A stretch of 53,618 nt of DNA, taken from contig NZ_JNKF01000003.1 of the NCBI RefSeq assembly GCF_000702825.1, positions 1-53,618 of the forward strand, read 5' to 3'. This document shows, piece after piece, positions 32,899 through 41,658 of this stretch. Every line of letters begins with the position of its first letter. The first letter of the stretch is position 1. Below the pieces are notes generated by a model that worked only from the letters and a program-made list of their open reading frames with translations, searched no databases and had not been told where the DNA came from. The translations under genes and the position numbers were made by a program. Source of the DNA: Prevotella sp. P6B1. GTDB lineage: Bacteria > Bacteroidota > Bacteroidia > Bacteroidales > Bacteroidaceae.

Positions 32899-35800
32899 TT
32901 ATTTAGTAATATTAATTGTTTGCGAATGGGTTACAGCACGGAACTCAGGCGAGTAGGCGCACTCTACTGTTGCAGTACCTGTCTCGTAGGTTCCTGCACG
33001 ATCTATGTAGTATTCTGTTTCAATCACATGGGTACCCTTCGATAGCATATCGTAGAAGTAGCATGTGGTGTTATCACGAGGAGTGATGTAACCACCATGA
33101 TGATAACCACTGAGTTGTTTGATTGGTTCCATACATGCAGCACGCTTGTCTACCACCTGAACAAAGTCGTAGTCACGATCGGCAGTGATGGTGATACGTA
33201 CCTTCACACGATCACCAACCTTCAAATCCTTATTCAGGATTTCTCTCTTGATGGTCAATCCGTTACCGTGATCAGCGATATTTTCCGTCTTCTGGAAGAA
33301 CTGGGCATAGACAGCACCCCATGATGTACCATCACTGGTCTTGCGGATGGTGAGGCGCTTGCCCTTGGGCAACTGGGTCTTCACGTAGCCCAGAGCAGCC
33401 GTAGCCTTAGGCTGAGCCACCGTGCGTGCATCGAGGTTGATGGTAGCCTTTGGCTGGTTCTGTACCAAACGGAACTCCTGTCCTTTGAGGAAGGCATATA
33501 CAGCATTAACACTGTTGATAGGTGTATCCCATGCCTGAGTGCGCTTCTGCTGAAGCAACCAGCGCTGCATCTCGTCGATGGTCTGGAAGTCATCAGGCGT
33601 TATCATTTGAAGCGCCTCGATAGCAATACTCTGAGTTGGTATCTTATAGTCGAACCATGAGTAACCAGCACGTGGCGTGTCGTAATAGCGCCCCATATCC
33701 TCGCGGAACACGGTGTACTCTTTCAACGACTGGGCATATTTCTTTGCGCGCTGCGTATCAACCTTTGAGAAGATGACAGCCGAGAGAGCTTTGTCGTAGA
33801 TACTCTGACGTTTGATATCCTTCTTCAGCAACTCGATGAGATAGTCGTTAGCAGCCTGTACATCGGCAGGAAGTGTGCGACCATCAAGAGTAACCAGATA
33901 GAGCCACTGCAAAGCCTTGTAACTGGGGAAGCTGACTGTCTCGCCCTTCTTCTCGAACTTCTTCAGTTCCTTCACCAGGTCAACTATCTCGTTGCCCATA
34001 AAGCTAAAGGCATTATTAAGCATATCACTTGTGGCACTCTGTTTCTCAGTGAGAGCATTCAGTCGTACCAGCATCTCGCTTACTGCCACAGTCATATAGA
34101 ACGAGCCAGGCATACCAGGATACCATGTCCAAGCGCCCTCATCATTTTGTAGTTTCTGTAGTTTCTCCACACACTTGTCCAGACGATTATTCATCAGGTT
34201 CGCGTCGAAGAAGTCTGCCATACGATGTTTCTGTTCTGTCTCGTTGTCAGCATCCATCACCCAGGGTGTCTCATTCAGAACCACATCTTTCAGTTCCTGG
34301 TTCTTCTCAAGTTGAGATGTGAGCGATGTCTCATGGCCCTTCTCCTGTTGCCAAGCCTCAAACACAGGCTTGATCTGTGGATTATGGTCGATGGTATGTT
34401 TACCGATACCATTGGCATAGAACGAGGCTGCCAACGAGATGGCATTGTCATCGCGGGGTGCCCCCAGCGTAGGCAGCGCCTGCACCATCAGCCAAACAGG
34501 ATTATTGGTGTATTCGAGTGTGAGTTTTGTATTCTTGGCACCAGCAGGAACCAGCTTCGAGAGGTCGATAGTCTCTGTACCAGTCTGATGCTGGGTGATA
34601 GGCAGGGCGATAGTTACACGCTCGCTGGCAGGTAATACGGGCAGGTAGTGCTGCTCGCCATCGCTGAATCCCTTGCCGCTTACGCTCATCTTGCAGATTA
34701 ACATTGAACTTTGAAGTTTGAAGTTTGAACTTTCCACATCGAATGTTACTGATGTGGTCTCGCCAGCCTTTAGCGATACTTGCTGAGTCTTCTCGTAGAC
34801 TACCGCATTGGTCTCGGCATTTATCAATTTCAGTGTTGCCTTGCCTTGCAGGTTCTTAGCGCCTGTATTATATATGCGACCTGAGATGGTAGCCTTATCG
34901 CCTTCGCGGATGAAGCGAGGCATGTTGGGCTGAATCATCACATCCTTCTTGGCTACAGTCTCAGCCTCGATGTTACCATAATAGAGTTCGCGCGTGTGAG
35001 CAAAACCAAGCATCTGCCAAGTAGTCAGACTCTCAGGCAGAGTAAACTTGATGGCCACACTACCATCCATATCCGTAGTGAGTTGTGGATAGAAGAAAGC
35101 GGTTTCGTTCAGGTTTTCACGCATCTGTACATCTTCTGTTTGATTTTCATCAGAATCAGCACTACCAGCGCTCGAAGTCTCGACAGCCTCCTTGGCGTCT
35201 TCCATATCATATTTAACTACAGGAGCAGCAAACTCCACCGTATTTTTAGCCATTGCAGGAGCAGCATCCATCAGCATCATTTCATCCGCTGCCTCAAGTC
35301 CCATCGAACGTCCCAACTTAATTCTTGAACCACGAATACTGTACACGCGATAACCATTGGGATAAACATCGCGGTCGAAACGACTGAAACGTATTCCGCT
35401 TTCATCAAGCATGTTCCACGAACGAGCGCAACTCTCATAGAAGTTGCGAGTGGCTTGATACTTCCAACTGGTACTTGGCAGTGGAACCCACAGATATGGA
35501 CTGAACGACCACTGATGCTTAGCTATCTGGTCGAGACTCTGATCATAGAGTGTCGCCATCAGATTGGCGTCAACGGGTTTGCCTTCTGCATCCTTGATGG
35601 TCAGCGTCCACTCTTCCTGCTGTCCTGGTGTCAGTCGATCGCGGAAGGTGGCCCACTCCAAGGTAAGTTTCTTGTCAGGCATTGGGCGCTGAATCTGCGC
35701 TGAGTGGGTATAGCACTTGCCGTTCTTCACCCATGCGTAGGTAAGCAGCAGTCCGTTTTCGTACGCATCCTTGTATGTAAACTTGCGATTAATCAACTGA

Positions 35801-38268
35801 TTATTACGATCCACACTCCCCTGCTCTATCAGGTTCTTGCCCGAGAAAATGCTATATACGATATGTACATCCTGAGCAGACGAGCCTACCTGGATAGTAA
35901 CAGGTGTGCCATCATTGGGGAACTGCCCTGCCGACTGGTAGAACCAATCGTCAGTATCAGTAGCAGGTTTCTCATCGTTGAGCGAGAAGATGACAACAGT
36001 CTTTTCTACTGTCTGATCGTCGTATTTAGCCTCCACACAATGCTTGCCTGAAGCCAACTTAGCCAATGTTATCTGCTGATTGGTCTTGGCATTAATCCAT
36101 TCGCCATTATCTATGCGATAGCGTACCTCTGCATCGATATCCTGCCCTGCGGCATTGCGCAGATGGAATGTAGCTGTGGGCTGATCCTCAACCAACACTT
36201 TTTCTGCCACGTCGATGCTCAGTGCTGTTGGGCGATTGCCCAGAGGCAACGACAGCTGACCATGATGTGTTTCGCCAGCCACGTCTGTCACATCGGCCTC
36301 AACCACGAAGTTGTAGAACATCGGATGCTCTGATTCAGGCATCGTCAGTGGCATTTTTACTGTAAAGTTACCATCAGCATCGGTGGTAGCCTCGCCAGCA
36401 AATATCACTTTGCCTTGATTGCTATAACCAAAGGCCCCCTCGTCATAATAGCGACTATACGACCACCACCAGAGGGCTGTGCGACGCATTACCTTATAAG
36501 CCACTTTGGCATCCTGAACAGGTACACCTGCATAACTTAGTGCAGTACCCTTCACGTCGATTGTATCACCTGCCTTATAGACTTCCTTGTAATCAGCAAA
36601 ATCTACATGGAATGTGGGACGCTTATACTCCTCTACACGCACACGTAGTGAGTTGTTGTTTACCTGAATGGTGAACATACCTGTCAGTCCGCTTGATGGC
36701 AGCGTAAAGTCGACAGCAGCCACACCAAACTCATCAGTCACAGCCTTCTTCTCAGCCACCACCTTATAGTTGGCATCGCGCAGTGTAAACGTCATATCCT
36801 GCTTTATACATACCGTCTGCTCTGTGCCGTGAATCACCTGATAGGCCAAAGCTGAAGCATGAAGGGTCTGACCAGGGCGATAGATGCTGCGATCAGTAAA
36901 TATGGCCGTCTGCTTGCGCACACCGTCAGCCTCGTAGTAGTCATAGCGATTAGCGCCGCTCAACACAGCACTTGCCTTGTCATCATTCGTATAGGCAAAC
37001 ACCGTGCGGGTGCGTGTCACATCTTCTGTCGAGAAGATATACTCACCCTTGCTGTTGGTCTCGCCTATGTATGTTTTCTCGTCGCGATAGCTTCTGCGCT
37101 CCTTTATCTTGAGGTGTGCACCAGCTATGGGCTGACCTGTTGTGGCATTCACTACCACATAGCGTATGCGGTTATTGGGCTGCGTCTCGGCGATAGTGTA
37201 AACGTTAGACACATGATACATTGTTCGCACCACCTCAGTCGTGGGGTTACTCTTAAACTCCACCATATACATGCCCACTGGCAGTCCGTCAAGCATCAGC
37301 GAATCGTCAAATTCCTCATAAGCAGGGCGGGTAGCAAACTTGATTGTCTTGTTGATTACAGGCCGCCCCAACAGTGGTTTAATCTTAACCCACCCCTTCT
37401 CGTTTTGCGGCGAATACTCAAAATCGCCCTCACACTTCACGGGATATACCGTCATAGTGAGTTGCGACAGATTGCGCAGGTCCTTCAGCTCCACCTTCTG
37501 TGCCTGCATAGGACGAACCACCTGCAGTTCGTACTGCAATCGGAACTGCGGGTTAGTCAGTCGTGTCTTCTCGTTGCGCAGTTCATTGATAACAGACCAC
37601 TTGCCCCACTTTGCTACTGCGTCATCAATATAGGTGATCCTCTCTGCCGCAGGTGTGGCATACGACAGGGTATGATAGCGCTCTACAGCCAGTTTTGCAT
37701 CGAGCAAACTCACAGCCTTTTGGTTGCCCACCTTGCTATAATAGTCGCGCATCAACTGATAGTCTTCCAATTCAGCACCTATCACGCTCAGCATGTCGTT
37801 ACCAAACACCGATGCGTCAGTACCCAGTATCACAAACGGTTCAAAACTCTTATCCTTCGTCTTGGCCAGCATCTGGCACAGTTCAGGTGTCAGAACGGGT
37901 TTCTTATATCCAAGTGCCAGACTATAGTTCTCGTCAGAAATCTGCCACAATACGGCCTGATATACCATCCGTAGCACCTTATCGGTAGCAGCGTTATAGC
38001 GATTTACTATACGATTGATCTCAGGCTTCAGCGAGTCGGGAGCGATGGCAGCCATAGTCTGAGCTCCCATAAGCTCAGCCTTCAGCAGCTGTCCGTATTG
38101 TTTCTTCTTCTGAGCCTTGGTCACTATCTGCTGCAGTACCTCGTACTGGGTCTTGGGCAGGTCTTTCTCTTCAGCATCCGACACTTTCTTCCAAAGTGAA
38201 GCATACGACTGTCCGAAGATGAACATTGGTATGATCAAAGCTATAGTAATCAATAAAATCTTTCTCAT
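32899..38268 (-). CDS. alpha-2-macroglobulin-like protein without the thioester motif
   Basis: This 1789-residue exported protein starts with a signal peptide (MRKILLITIALIIPMFIFG). MG-type beta-sandwiches follow, including the MG2-like TAIFTDRSIYRPGQTLHAS with a typical KQDMTFTLRD strand. The bait region follows, then the A2M core motif FFYPQLTTDMDGSVAIKFTL with LTTWQMLGFAHT, and a late alpha/alpha toroid (GAWTWYPGMPGSFYMTVAVS). At the usual CxEQ thioester site (about residue 1270) it reads TLGAPRDDNAISLAASFYAN, so no thioester can form. Bacterial relatives trap proteases in the periplasm. It has an A-rich promoter element 29 bases upstream. Starting at 38268 gives the signal peptide; the open frame continues to 38556 over the divergent gene and is not used. 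Confidence 0.88.
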   Translation of the reverse strand: MRKILLITIALIIPMFIFGQSYASLWKKVSDAEEKDLPKTQYEVLQQIVTKAQKKKQYGQLLKAELMGAQTMAAIAPDSLKPEINRIVNRYNAATDKVLRMVYQAVLWQISDENYSLALGYKKPVLTPELCQMLAKTKDKSFEPFVILGTDASVFGNDMLSVIGAELEDYQLMRDYYSKVGNQKAVSLLDAKLAVERYHTLSYATPAAERITYIDDAVAKWGKWSVINELRNEKTRLTNPQFRLQYELQVVRPMQAQKVELKDLRNLSQLTMTVYPVKCEGDFEYSPQNEKGWVKIKPLLGRPVINKTIKFATRPAYEEFDDSLMLDGLPVGMYMVEFKSNPTTEVVRTMYHVSNVYTIAETQPNNRIRYVVVNATTGQPIAGAHLKIKERRSYRDEKTYIGETNSKGEYIFSTEDVTRTRTVFAYTNDDKASAVLSGANRYDYYEADGVRKQTAIFTDRSIYRPGQTLHASALAYQVIHGTEQTVCIKQDMTFTLRDANYKVVAEKKAVTDEFGVAAVDFTLPSSGLTGMFTIQVNNNSLRVRVEEYKRPTFHVDFADYKEVYKAGDTIDVKGTALSYAGVPVQDAKVAYKVMRRTALWWWSYSRYYDEGAFGYSNQGKVIFAGEATTDADGNFTVKMPLTMPESEHPMFYNFVVEADVTDVAGETHHGQLSLPLGNRPTALSIDVAEKVLVEDQPTATFHLRNAAGQDIDAEVRYRIDNGEWINAKTNQQITLAKLASGKHCVEAKYDDQTVEKTVVIFSLNDEKPATDTDDWFYQSAGQFPNDGTPVTIQVGSSAQDVHIVYSIFSGKNLIEQGSVDRNNQLINRKFTYKDAYENGLLLTYAWVKNGKCYTHSAQIQRPMPDKKLTLEWATFRDRLTPGQQEEWTLTIKDAEGKPVDANLMATLYDQSLDQIAKHQWSFSPYLWVPLPSTSWKYQATRNFYESCARSWNMLDESGIRFSRFDRDVYPNGYRVYSIRGSRIKLGRSMGLEAADEMMLMDAAPAMAKNTVEFAAPVVKYDMEDAKEAVETSSAGSADSDENQTEDVQMRENLNETAFFYPQLTTDMDGSVAIKFTLPESLTTWQMLGFAHTRELYYGNIEAETVAKKDVMIQPNMPRFIREGDKATISGRIYNTGAKNLQGKATLKLINAETNAVVYEKTQQVSLKAGETTSVTFDVESSNFKLQSSMLICKMSVSGKGFSDGEQHYLPVLPASERVTIALPITQHQTGTETIDLSKLVPAGAKNTKLTLEYTNNPVWLMVQALPTLGAPRDDNAISLAASFYANGIGKHTIDHNPQIKPVFEAWQQEKGHETSLTSQLEKNQELKDVVLNETPWVMDADNETEQKHRMADFFDANLMNNRLDKCVEKLQKLQNDEGAWTWYPGMPGSFYMTVAVSEMLVRLNALTEKQSATSDMLNNAFSFMGNEIVDLVKELKKFEKKGETVSFPSYKALQWLYLVTLDGRTLPADVQAANDYLIELLKKDIKRQSIYDKALSAVIFSKVDTQRAKKYAQSLKEYTVFREDMGRYYDTPRAGYSWFDYKIPTQSIAIEALQMITPDDFQTIDEMQRWLLQQKRTQAWDTPINSVNAVYAFLKGQEFRLVQNQPKATINLDARTVAQPKATAALGYVKTQLPKGKRLTIRKTSDGTSWGAVYAQFFQKTENIADHGNGLTIKREILNKDLKVGDRVKVRITITADRDYDFVQVVDKRAACMEPIKQLSGYHHGGYITPRDNTTCYFYDMLSKGTHVIETEYYIDRAGTYETGTATVECAYSPEFRAVTHSQTINITK
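34702..34729. repeat. in-frame heptad repeat inside the alpha-2-macroglobulin-like gene
   Basis: On the plus strand CATTGAA (34702-34708), CTTTGAA (34709-34715), GTTTGAA (34716-34722) and GTTTGAA (34723-34729). Read on the coding strand it gives SSNFKLQSSM without a stop. The units match those in the intergenic heptad arrays, which suggests an intergenic-type repeat was inserted into the gene. Confidence 0.7.
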
Positions 38269-38296
38269 AAAGCCCGTTTTAATTGGTTTAACTATG

Positions 38297-38304
38297 CAAA
38301 GGTA
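38297..38304 (-). promoter_or_regulatory. -7 element of the alpha-2-macroglobulin-like operon promoter
   Basis: TACCTTTG on the minus strand, 28 bases before the ATG. The standard -33 position lacks TTTG; ATTG lies at spacing 12. It sits next to the divergent promoter at 38325. Confidence 0.55.
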
Positions 38305-38324
38305 GCGATTATTTTCCAATTTCC

Positions 38325-38356
38325 TTTGGAAATTATGAATTATTATATTATCTTTG
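38325..38356 (+). promoter_or_regulatory. promoter of the acyl-CoA synthetase gene
   Basis: TTTG (38325-38328), 20 bases, TATCTTTG (38349-38356), a full consensus match with a leader of about 32 nt. A second TAACTTTG at 38380-38387 ends only 5 bases before the ATG and would give a leaderless transcript if used. Confidence 0.75.
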
Positions 38357-38392
38357 ATTTTCGTTTGAAGATATTTTTGTAACTTTGCACCT

Positions 38393-40474
38393 ATGATTAA
38401 CCAACAATTATTGAATCCGAAGAGCATCGTCGTCATAGGCGGCTCTAACAACGTGCATAAGCCCGGTGGGTCTATCGTGCGTAATATTATCAATGGTGGT
38501 TTCGATGGTCCTCTGCACATCGTAAACCCCAAGGAAGATGAAGTGCAGGGGATCAAAGCCTATCATGACGTAAAGGACATACCCGAAACGGATTTGGCCG
38601 TGCTGGTAGTTGCCGCTAAGTTCTGTCCTGACTACGTGGACTATCTGTGCGCGGAGAAAGGCGTACGTGCCTTTGTCATCATCTCAGCCGGATTCGGCGA
38701 GGAGACCAAGGCGGGTGCGGCATTAGAGCAGCGCATTCTGGATACGTGCAAGAAGTTCGGAGCAGCCCTCATCGGCCCTAACTGTATCGGACTGCTGAAC
38801 CGCAACCATCATAGCGTGTTCACGCTCCCCATTCCCAACCTGAACCCTCAGGGTGTGGATTTTGTTTCGGGCTCAGGTGCCACCGCAGTTTTCATCTTAG
38901 AGAGTGCGGTCATCAAGGGTCTGCAGTTCAACAGCGTATGGAGCATTGGTAATGGCAAGCAGATTGGTATCGAAGATGTACTACAGTATATGGACGAGCA
39001 TTTTAATGCCGAAACAGATTCGAAGGTCAAGCTGCTTTATATCGAGAATATTTCGAACCCCGACAAGCTCTTATTCCACGCCAGCAGTCTGATCCGCAAG
39101 GGTTGTAGGATTGCTGCCATCAAGGCTGGTTCGAGCGAGAGTGGTAGTCGTGCCGCCTCGTCGCATACGGGTGCCATAGCCTCCAGCGACTCTGCTGTCG
39201 AAGCCCTGTTCCGCAAGGCAGGCATTGTACGTTGCTTCTCGCGCGAGGAGCTGACCACCGTAGGCTGTATCTTTACGCTTCCAGAACTGAAGGGTAAGAA
39301 CTTTGCCATCGTCACCCATGCAGGTGGCCCAGGTGTGATGCTGACCGATGCCCTTTCGAAAGGCGGTCTGAACGTTCCCTCGCTCACCAGCGATGTGTCT
39401 GACGAGATAAAAGCAGCAGCCGAGGAACTGAAGTCCAAGCTCTTCCCTGGTTCATCGGTAGCCAACCCTATTGATTTCTTAGCCACAGGAACAGCTGAGC
39501 AATTAGGCATGGTGATAGACTATTGCGAAAACAAGTTTGATAATATCGACGCCATTGCCGTTATCTACGGCACCCCAGGACTCACCCAGCTCTACGAGGC
39601 CTACGATGTGCTCGATCAGAAAATCAAGGAATGTAAGAAACCTATCTTCCCAGTTCTGCCCAGTCTGCATACCGCAGGTCCTGAGGTGGCAGAATTCCTG
39701 AAACGCGGCCATGTGAACTTCAGCGACGAGGTGACCCTTGCCACAGCCCTCAGTCAGATCATGCGCACGCCAAAGCCAGCACCACCCGAGGTGCAGCTTT
39801 ATGGTATCGACCTTCCCCGACTCTATAAGATTATCAGCAGTGTTACAGATAACGGTTATGTTTCGCCACAAACCGTACGCGACATTCTGTCGTGTGCAGG
39901 CATCCCCCTGGTACCCGAGATGGTCAGCACATCGAAGGATGAGCTGATTGCCTTTGCCGAGAACGTAGGCTATCCTGTGGTGGCCAAGGTGGTTGGTCCT
40001 ATCCACAAGAGCGATGTGGGTGGTGTGGCCCTGAACATCCGCACCCCAGAGCACCTGGCTCTTGAGTTCGACCGTATGATGAAAATCAAGGATGCCACAG
40101 GCGTGATGGTACAGAAGATGATGAAGGGTACCGAACTGTTTATCGGTGCTAAATACGAGAACCGTTTCGGCCATGTCATCCTCTGCGGTTTAGGCGGCAT
40201 CTTTGTCGAGGTGCTGAAGGACGTATCAAGCGGTCTGGCCCCATTGAGTTACGACGAGGCCTACTCGATGATTCACTCACTGAAGGGTTATAAGATCCTG
40301 AAAGGTACACGCGGACAGAAGGGTATCAACGAGCAGAAGTTTGCCGAGATTATCGTACGACTCTCTACCCTGCTGCGTTTCGCCATCGAGATCAAAGAGA
40401 TGGACATCAACCCCTTGTTGGCTGACGAGAACGACGTAGTAGCCGTCGACGCAAGAATACTGATTGAGAAATGA
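38393..40474 (+). CDS. ADP-forming acetyl/acyl-CoA synthetase, fused alpha-beta subunits
   Basis: This 693-residue protein has the domain order of fused ADP-forming acyl-CoA synthetases. It has an N-terminal CoA-binding domain (MINQQLLNPKSIVVIGGSNN), two succinyl-CoA-ligase-like domains with the phospho-His in AASSHTGAIASS (His258), and a C-terminal ATP-grasp beta part (YPVVAKVVGPIHKSDVGG, VMVQKMMKGTELFIGAKYEN). The enzyme interconverts acyl-CoA, ADP and phosphate with acid, CoA and ATP, and may make ATP when acetate, propionate or an aryl acid is formed; the substrate is not clear. The next gene starts inside its stop codon (ATGA overlap). Confidence 0.9.
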   Translation: MINQQLLNPKSIVVIGGSNNVHKPGGSIVRNIINGGFDGPLHIVNPKEDEVQGIKAYHDVKDIPETDLAVLVVAAKFCPDYVDYLCAEKGVRAFVIISAGFGEETKAGAALEQRILDTCKKFGAALIGPNCIGLLNRNHHSVFTLPIPNLNPQGVDFVSGSGATAVFILESAVIKGLQFNSVWSIGNGKQIGIEDVLQYMDEHFNAETDSKVKLLYIENISNPDKLLFHASSLIRKGCRIAAIKAGSSESGSRAASSHTGAIASSDSAVEALFRKAGIVRCFSREELTTVGCIFTLPELKGKNFAIVTHAGGPGVMLTDALSKGGLNVPSLTSDVSDEIKAAAEELKSKLFPGSSVANPIDFLATGTAEQLGMVIDYCENKFDNIDAIAVIYGTPGLTQLYEAYDVLDQKIKECKKPIFPVLPSLHTAGPEVAEFLKRGHVNFSDEVTLATALSQIMRTPKPAPPEVQLYGIDLPRLYKIISSVTDNGYVSPQTVRDILSCAGIPLVPEMVSTSKDELIAFAENVGYPVVAKVVGPIHKSDVGGVALNIRTPEHLALEFDRMMKIKDATGVMVQKMMKGTELFIGAKYENRFGHVILCGLGGIFVEVLKDVSSGLAPLSYDEAYSMIHSLKGYKILKGTRGQKGINEQKFAEIIVRLSTLLRFAIEIKEMDINPLLADENDVVAVDARILIEK

Positions 40475-41658
40475 GAACAGCGATAGTAGGCGGAGGGGCG
40501 GCTGGATTCTTCTTAGCCGTTAACCTCAAAGAGATGTGCCCCGATATGGACATCACCATCTTCGAGAAATCGAAGAAGGTGCTGGCCAAGGTCGAGGTGT
40601 CAGGTGGTGGCAGATGCAACTGCACCAACTCGTTCGAGGGTGTGACCGACCTGCAACAGGTATATCCACGTGGGCACCGATTATTGAAGCGCCTCTTCAA
40701 GACCTTCGATTACCGTGATGCCTACCAGTGGTTTGAAAGCCACGGGATAAAGCTCACCACCCAGGACGATCACTGCGTATTCCCCGCCTCGCAGGATTCG
40801 CACACCATCATTAATCTCTTCTTAGCCGAAGCACGCAGAAAGCACATCGACATCCGCACGCAGCGCAAAATCGAGAGCCTCGAAGAGCTGAGCGATTTCG
40901 ATTTCAAGGTCATCACCACAGGTGGCGGTACCGCAGCTATGGCTGGTGTTCCAACCATCGAGCCCGTACCCTCGCTCTTTACTTTCACCATCAACGACGA
41001 AGCCTTGCGCGCCTTGATGGGCACCGTGGTCGAAGATGCCACAGCCTCTATCCCTGGCACCAAGTTCCGTAGTAACGGACCACTGCTCATCACCCACTGG
41101 GGCATGAGCGGACCAGCCATTCTGAAGCTCAGCAGCTATGCCGCTCGCGACTTGCACGGGCACAACTATCAGATGCCTTTGGCTGTGAACTGGACCTCGC
41201 TCAAGGAGCCCGACATCCAGCAGGAGCTGCGCACCATCATCGCCCAGCATCCACAGAAGCAGATAGCCACCATCCGTCCTTTTGGTCTGCCCAGCCGTTT
41301 GTGGGATTACCTCGTGGCCAAGACCCTTGGCGAGCGTGCCCAGAACCGTTGGCAGAACCTGAACCAGAAGGAGCTGAACCGCCTGACCAATGCCCTGTGC
41401 AATGATCAGTACCAGATAGCAGGTCGCTCAGCCTTTAAGGACGAGTTTGTGACCTGTGGCGGCATCGATTTGGCGAACGTCAATTCCAACACCTTAGAAA
41501 GCAAGCACCTCCCCAGCGTTTATTTCGCTGGAGAGGTGCTCGATATCGATGGTATCACAGGCGGCTTTAATTTCCAGGCCGCTTGGACCACCGCTTATAC
41601 TGTAGCCTGCGCCATTAGTCAACAAGCTCGTTGTAGTCAGTCTCCTTCTGAGGGATAA
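40471..41658 (+). CDS. HI0933/BaiN-type FAD-dependent oxidoreductase
   Basis: This 395-residue flavoprotein begins with the FAD-binding AIVGGGAAGFFLAVNL and has SGGGRCNCTNSF (family signature), a central IITTGGGTAAMAGVP-like stretch, LLITHWGMSGPAIL, and the C-terminal YFAGEVLDIDGITGGFNFQ. Members include BaiN and YhiN; the substrate is generally unknown. It is coupled to the upstream synthetase by a 4 bp overlap. Its last 44 bases overlap the 3' end of the convergent susD-like gene. Confidence 0.9.
   Translation: MRTAIVGGGAAGFFLAVNLKEMCPDMDITIFEKSKKVLAKVEVSGGGRCNCTNSFEGVTDLQQVYPRGHRLLKRLFKTFDYRDAYQWFESHGIKLTTQDDHCVFPASQDSHTIINLFLAEARRKHIDIRTQRKIESLEELSDFDFKVITTGGGTAAMAGVPTIEPVPSLFTFTINDEALRALMGTVVEDATASIPGTKFRSNGPLLITHWGMSGPAILKLSSYAARDLHGHNYQMPLAVNWTSLKEPDIQQELRTIIAQHPQKQIATIRPFGLPSRLWDYLVAKTLGERAQNRWQNLNQKELNRLTNALCNDQYQIAGRSAFKDEFVTCGGIDLANVNSNTLESKHLPSVYFAGEVLDIDGITGGFNFQAAWTTAYTVACAISQQARCSQSPSEG

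Noticed and set aside
36859..37974. 371-codon open frame on the plus strand
   Set aside because: It lies entirely antisense to the alpha-2-macroglobulin-like gene, has no promoter or family-like motifs, and its composition follows from the coding strand.
38380..38387. TAACTTTG as the main promoter of the acyl-CoA synthetase, implying a leaderless mRNA
   Set aside because: A full consensus promoter with correct 20 bp spacing lies just upstream (38325-38356) and gives a normal leader, so leaderless transcription is not needed.
38269..38556. N-terminal extension of the alpha-2-macroglobulin-like protein
   Set aside because: It would run across both promoters and into the divergent gene, and would hide the clear signal peptide at 38268.
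39503..40174. 223-codon open frame on the minus strand
   Set aside because: Antisense to the ADP-forming acyl-CoA synthetase; no independent evidence.
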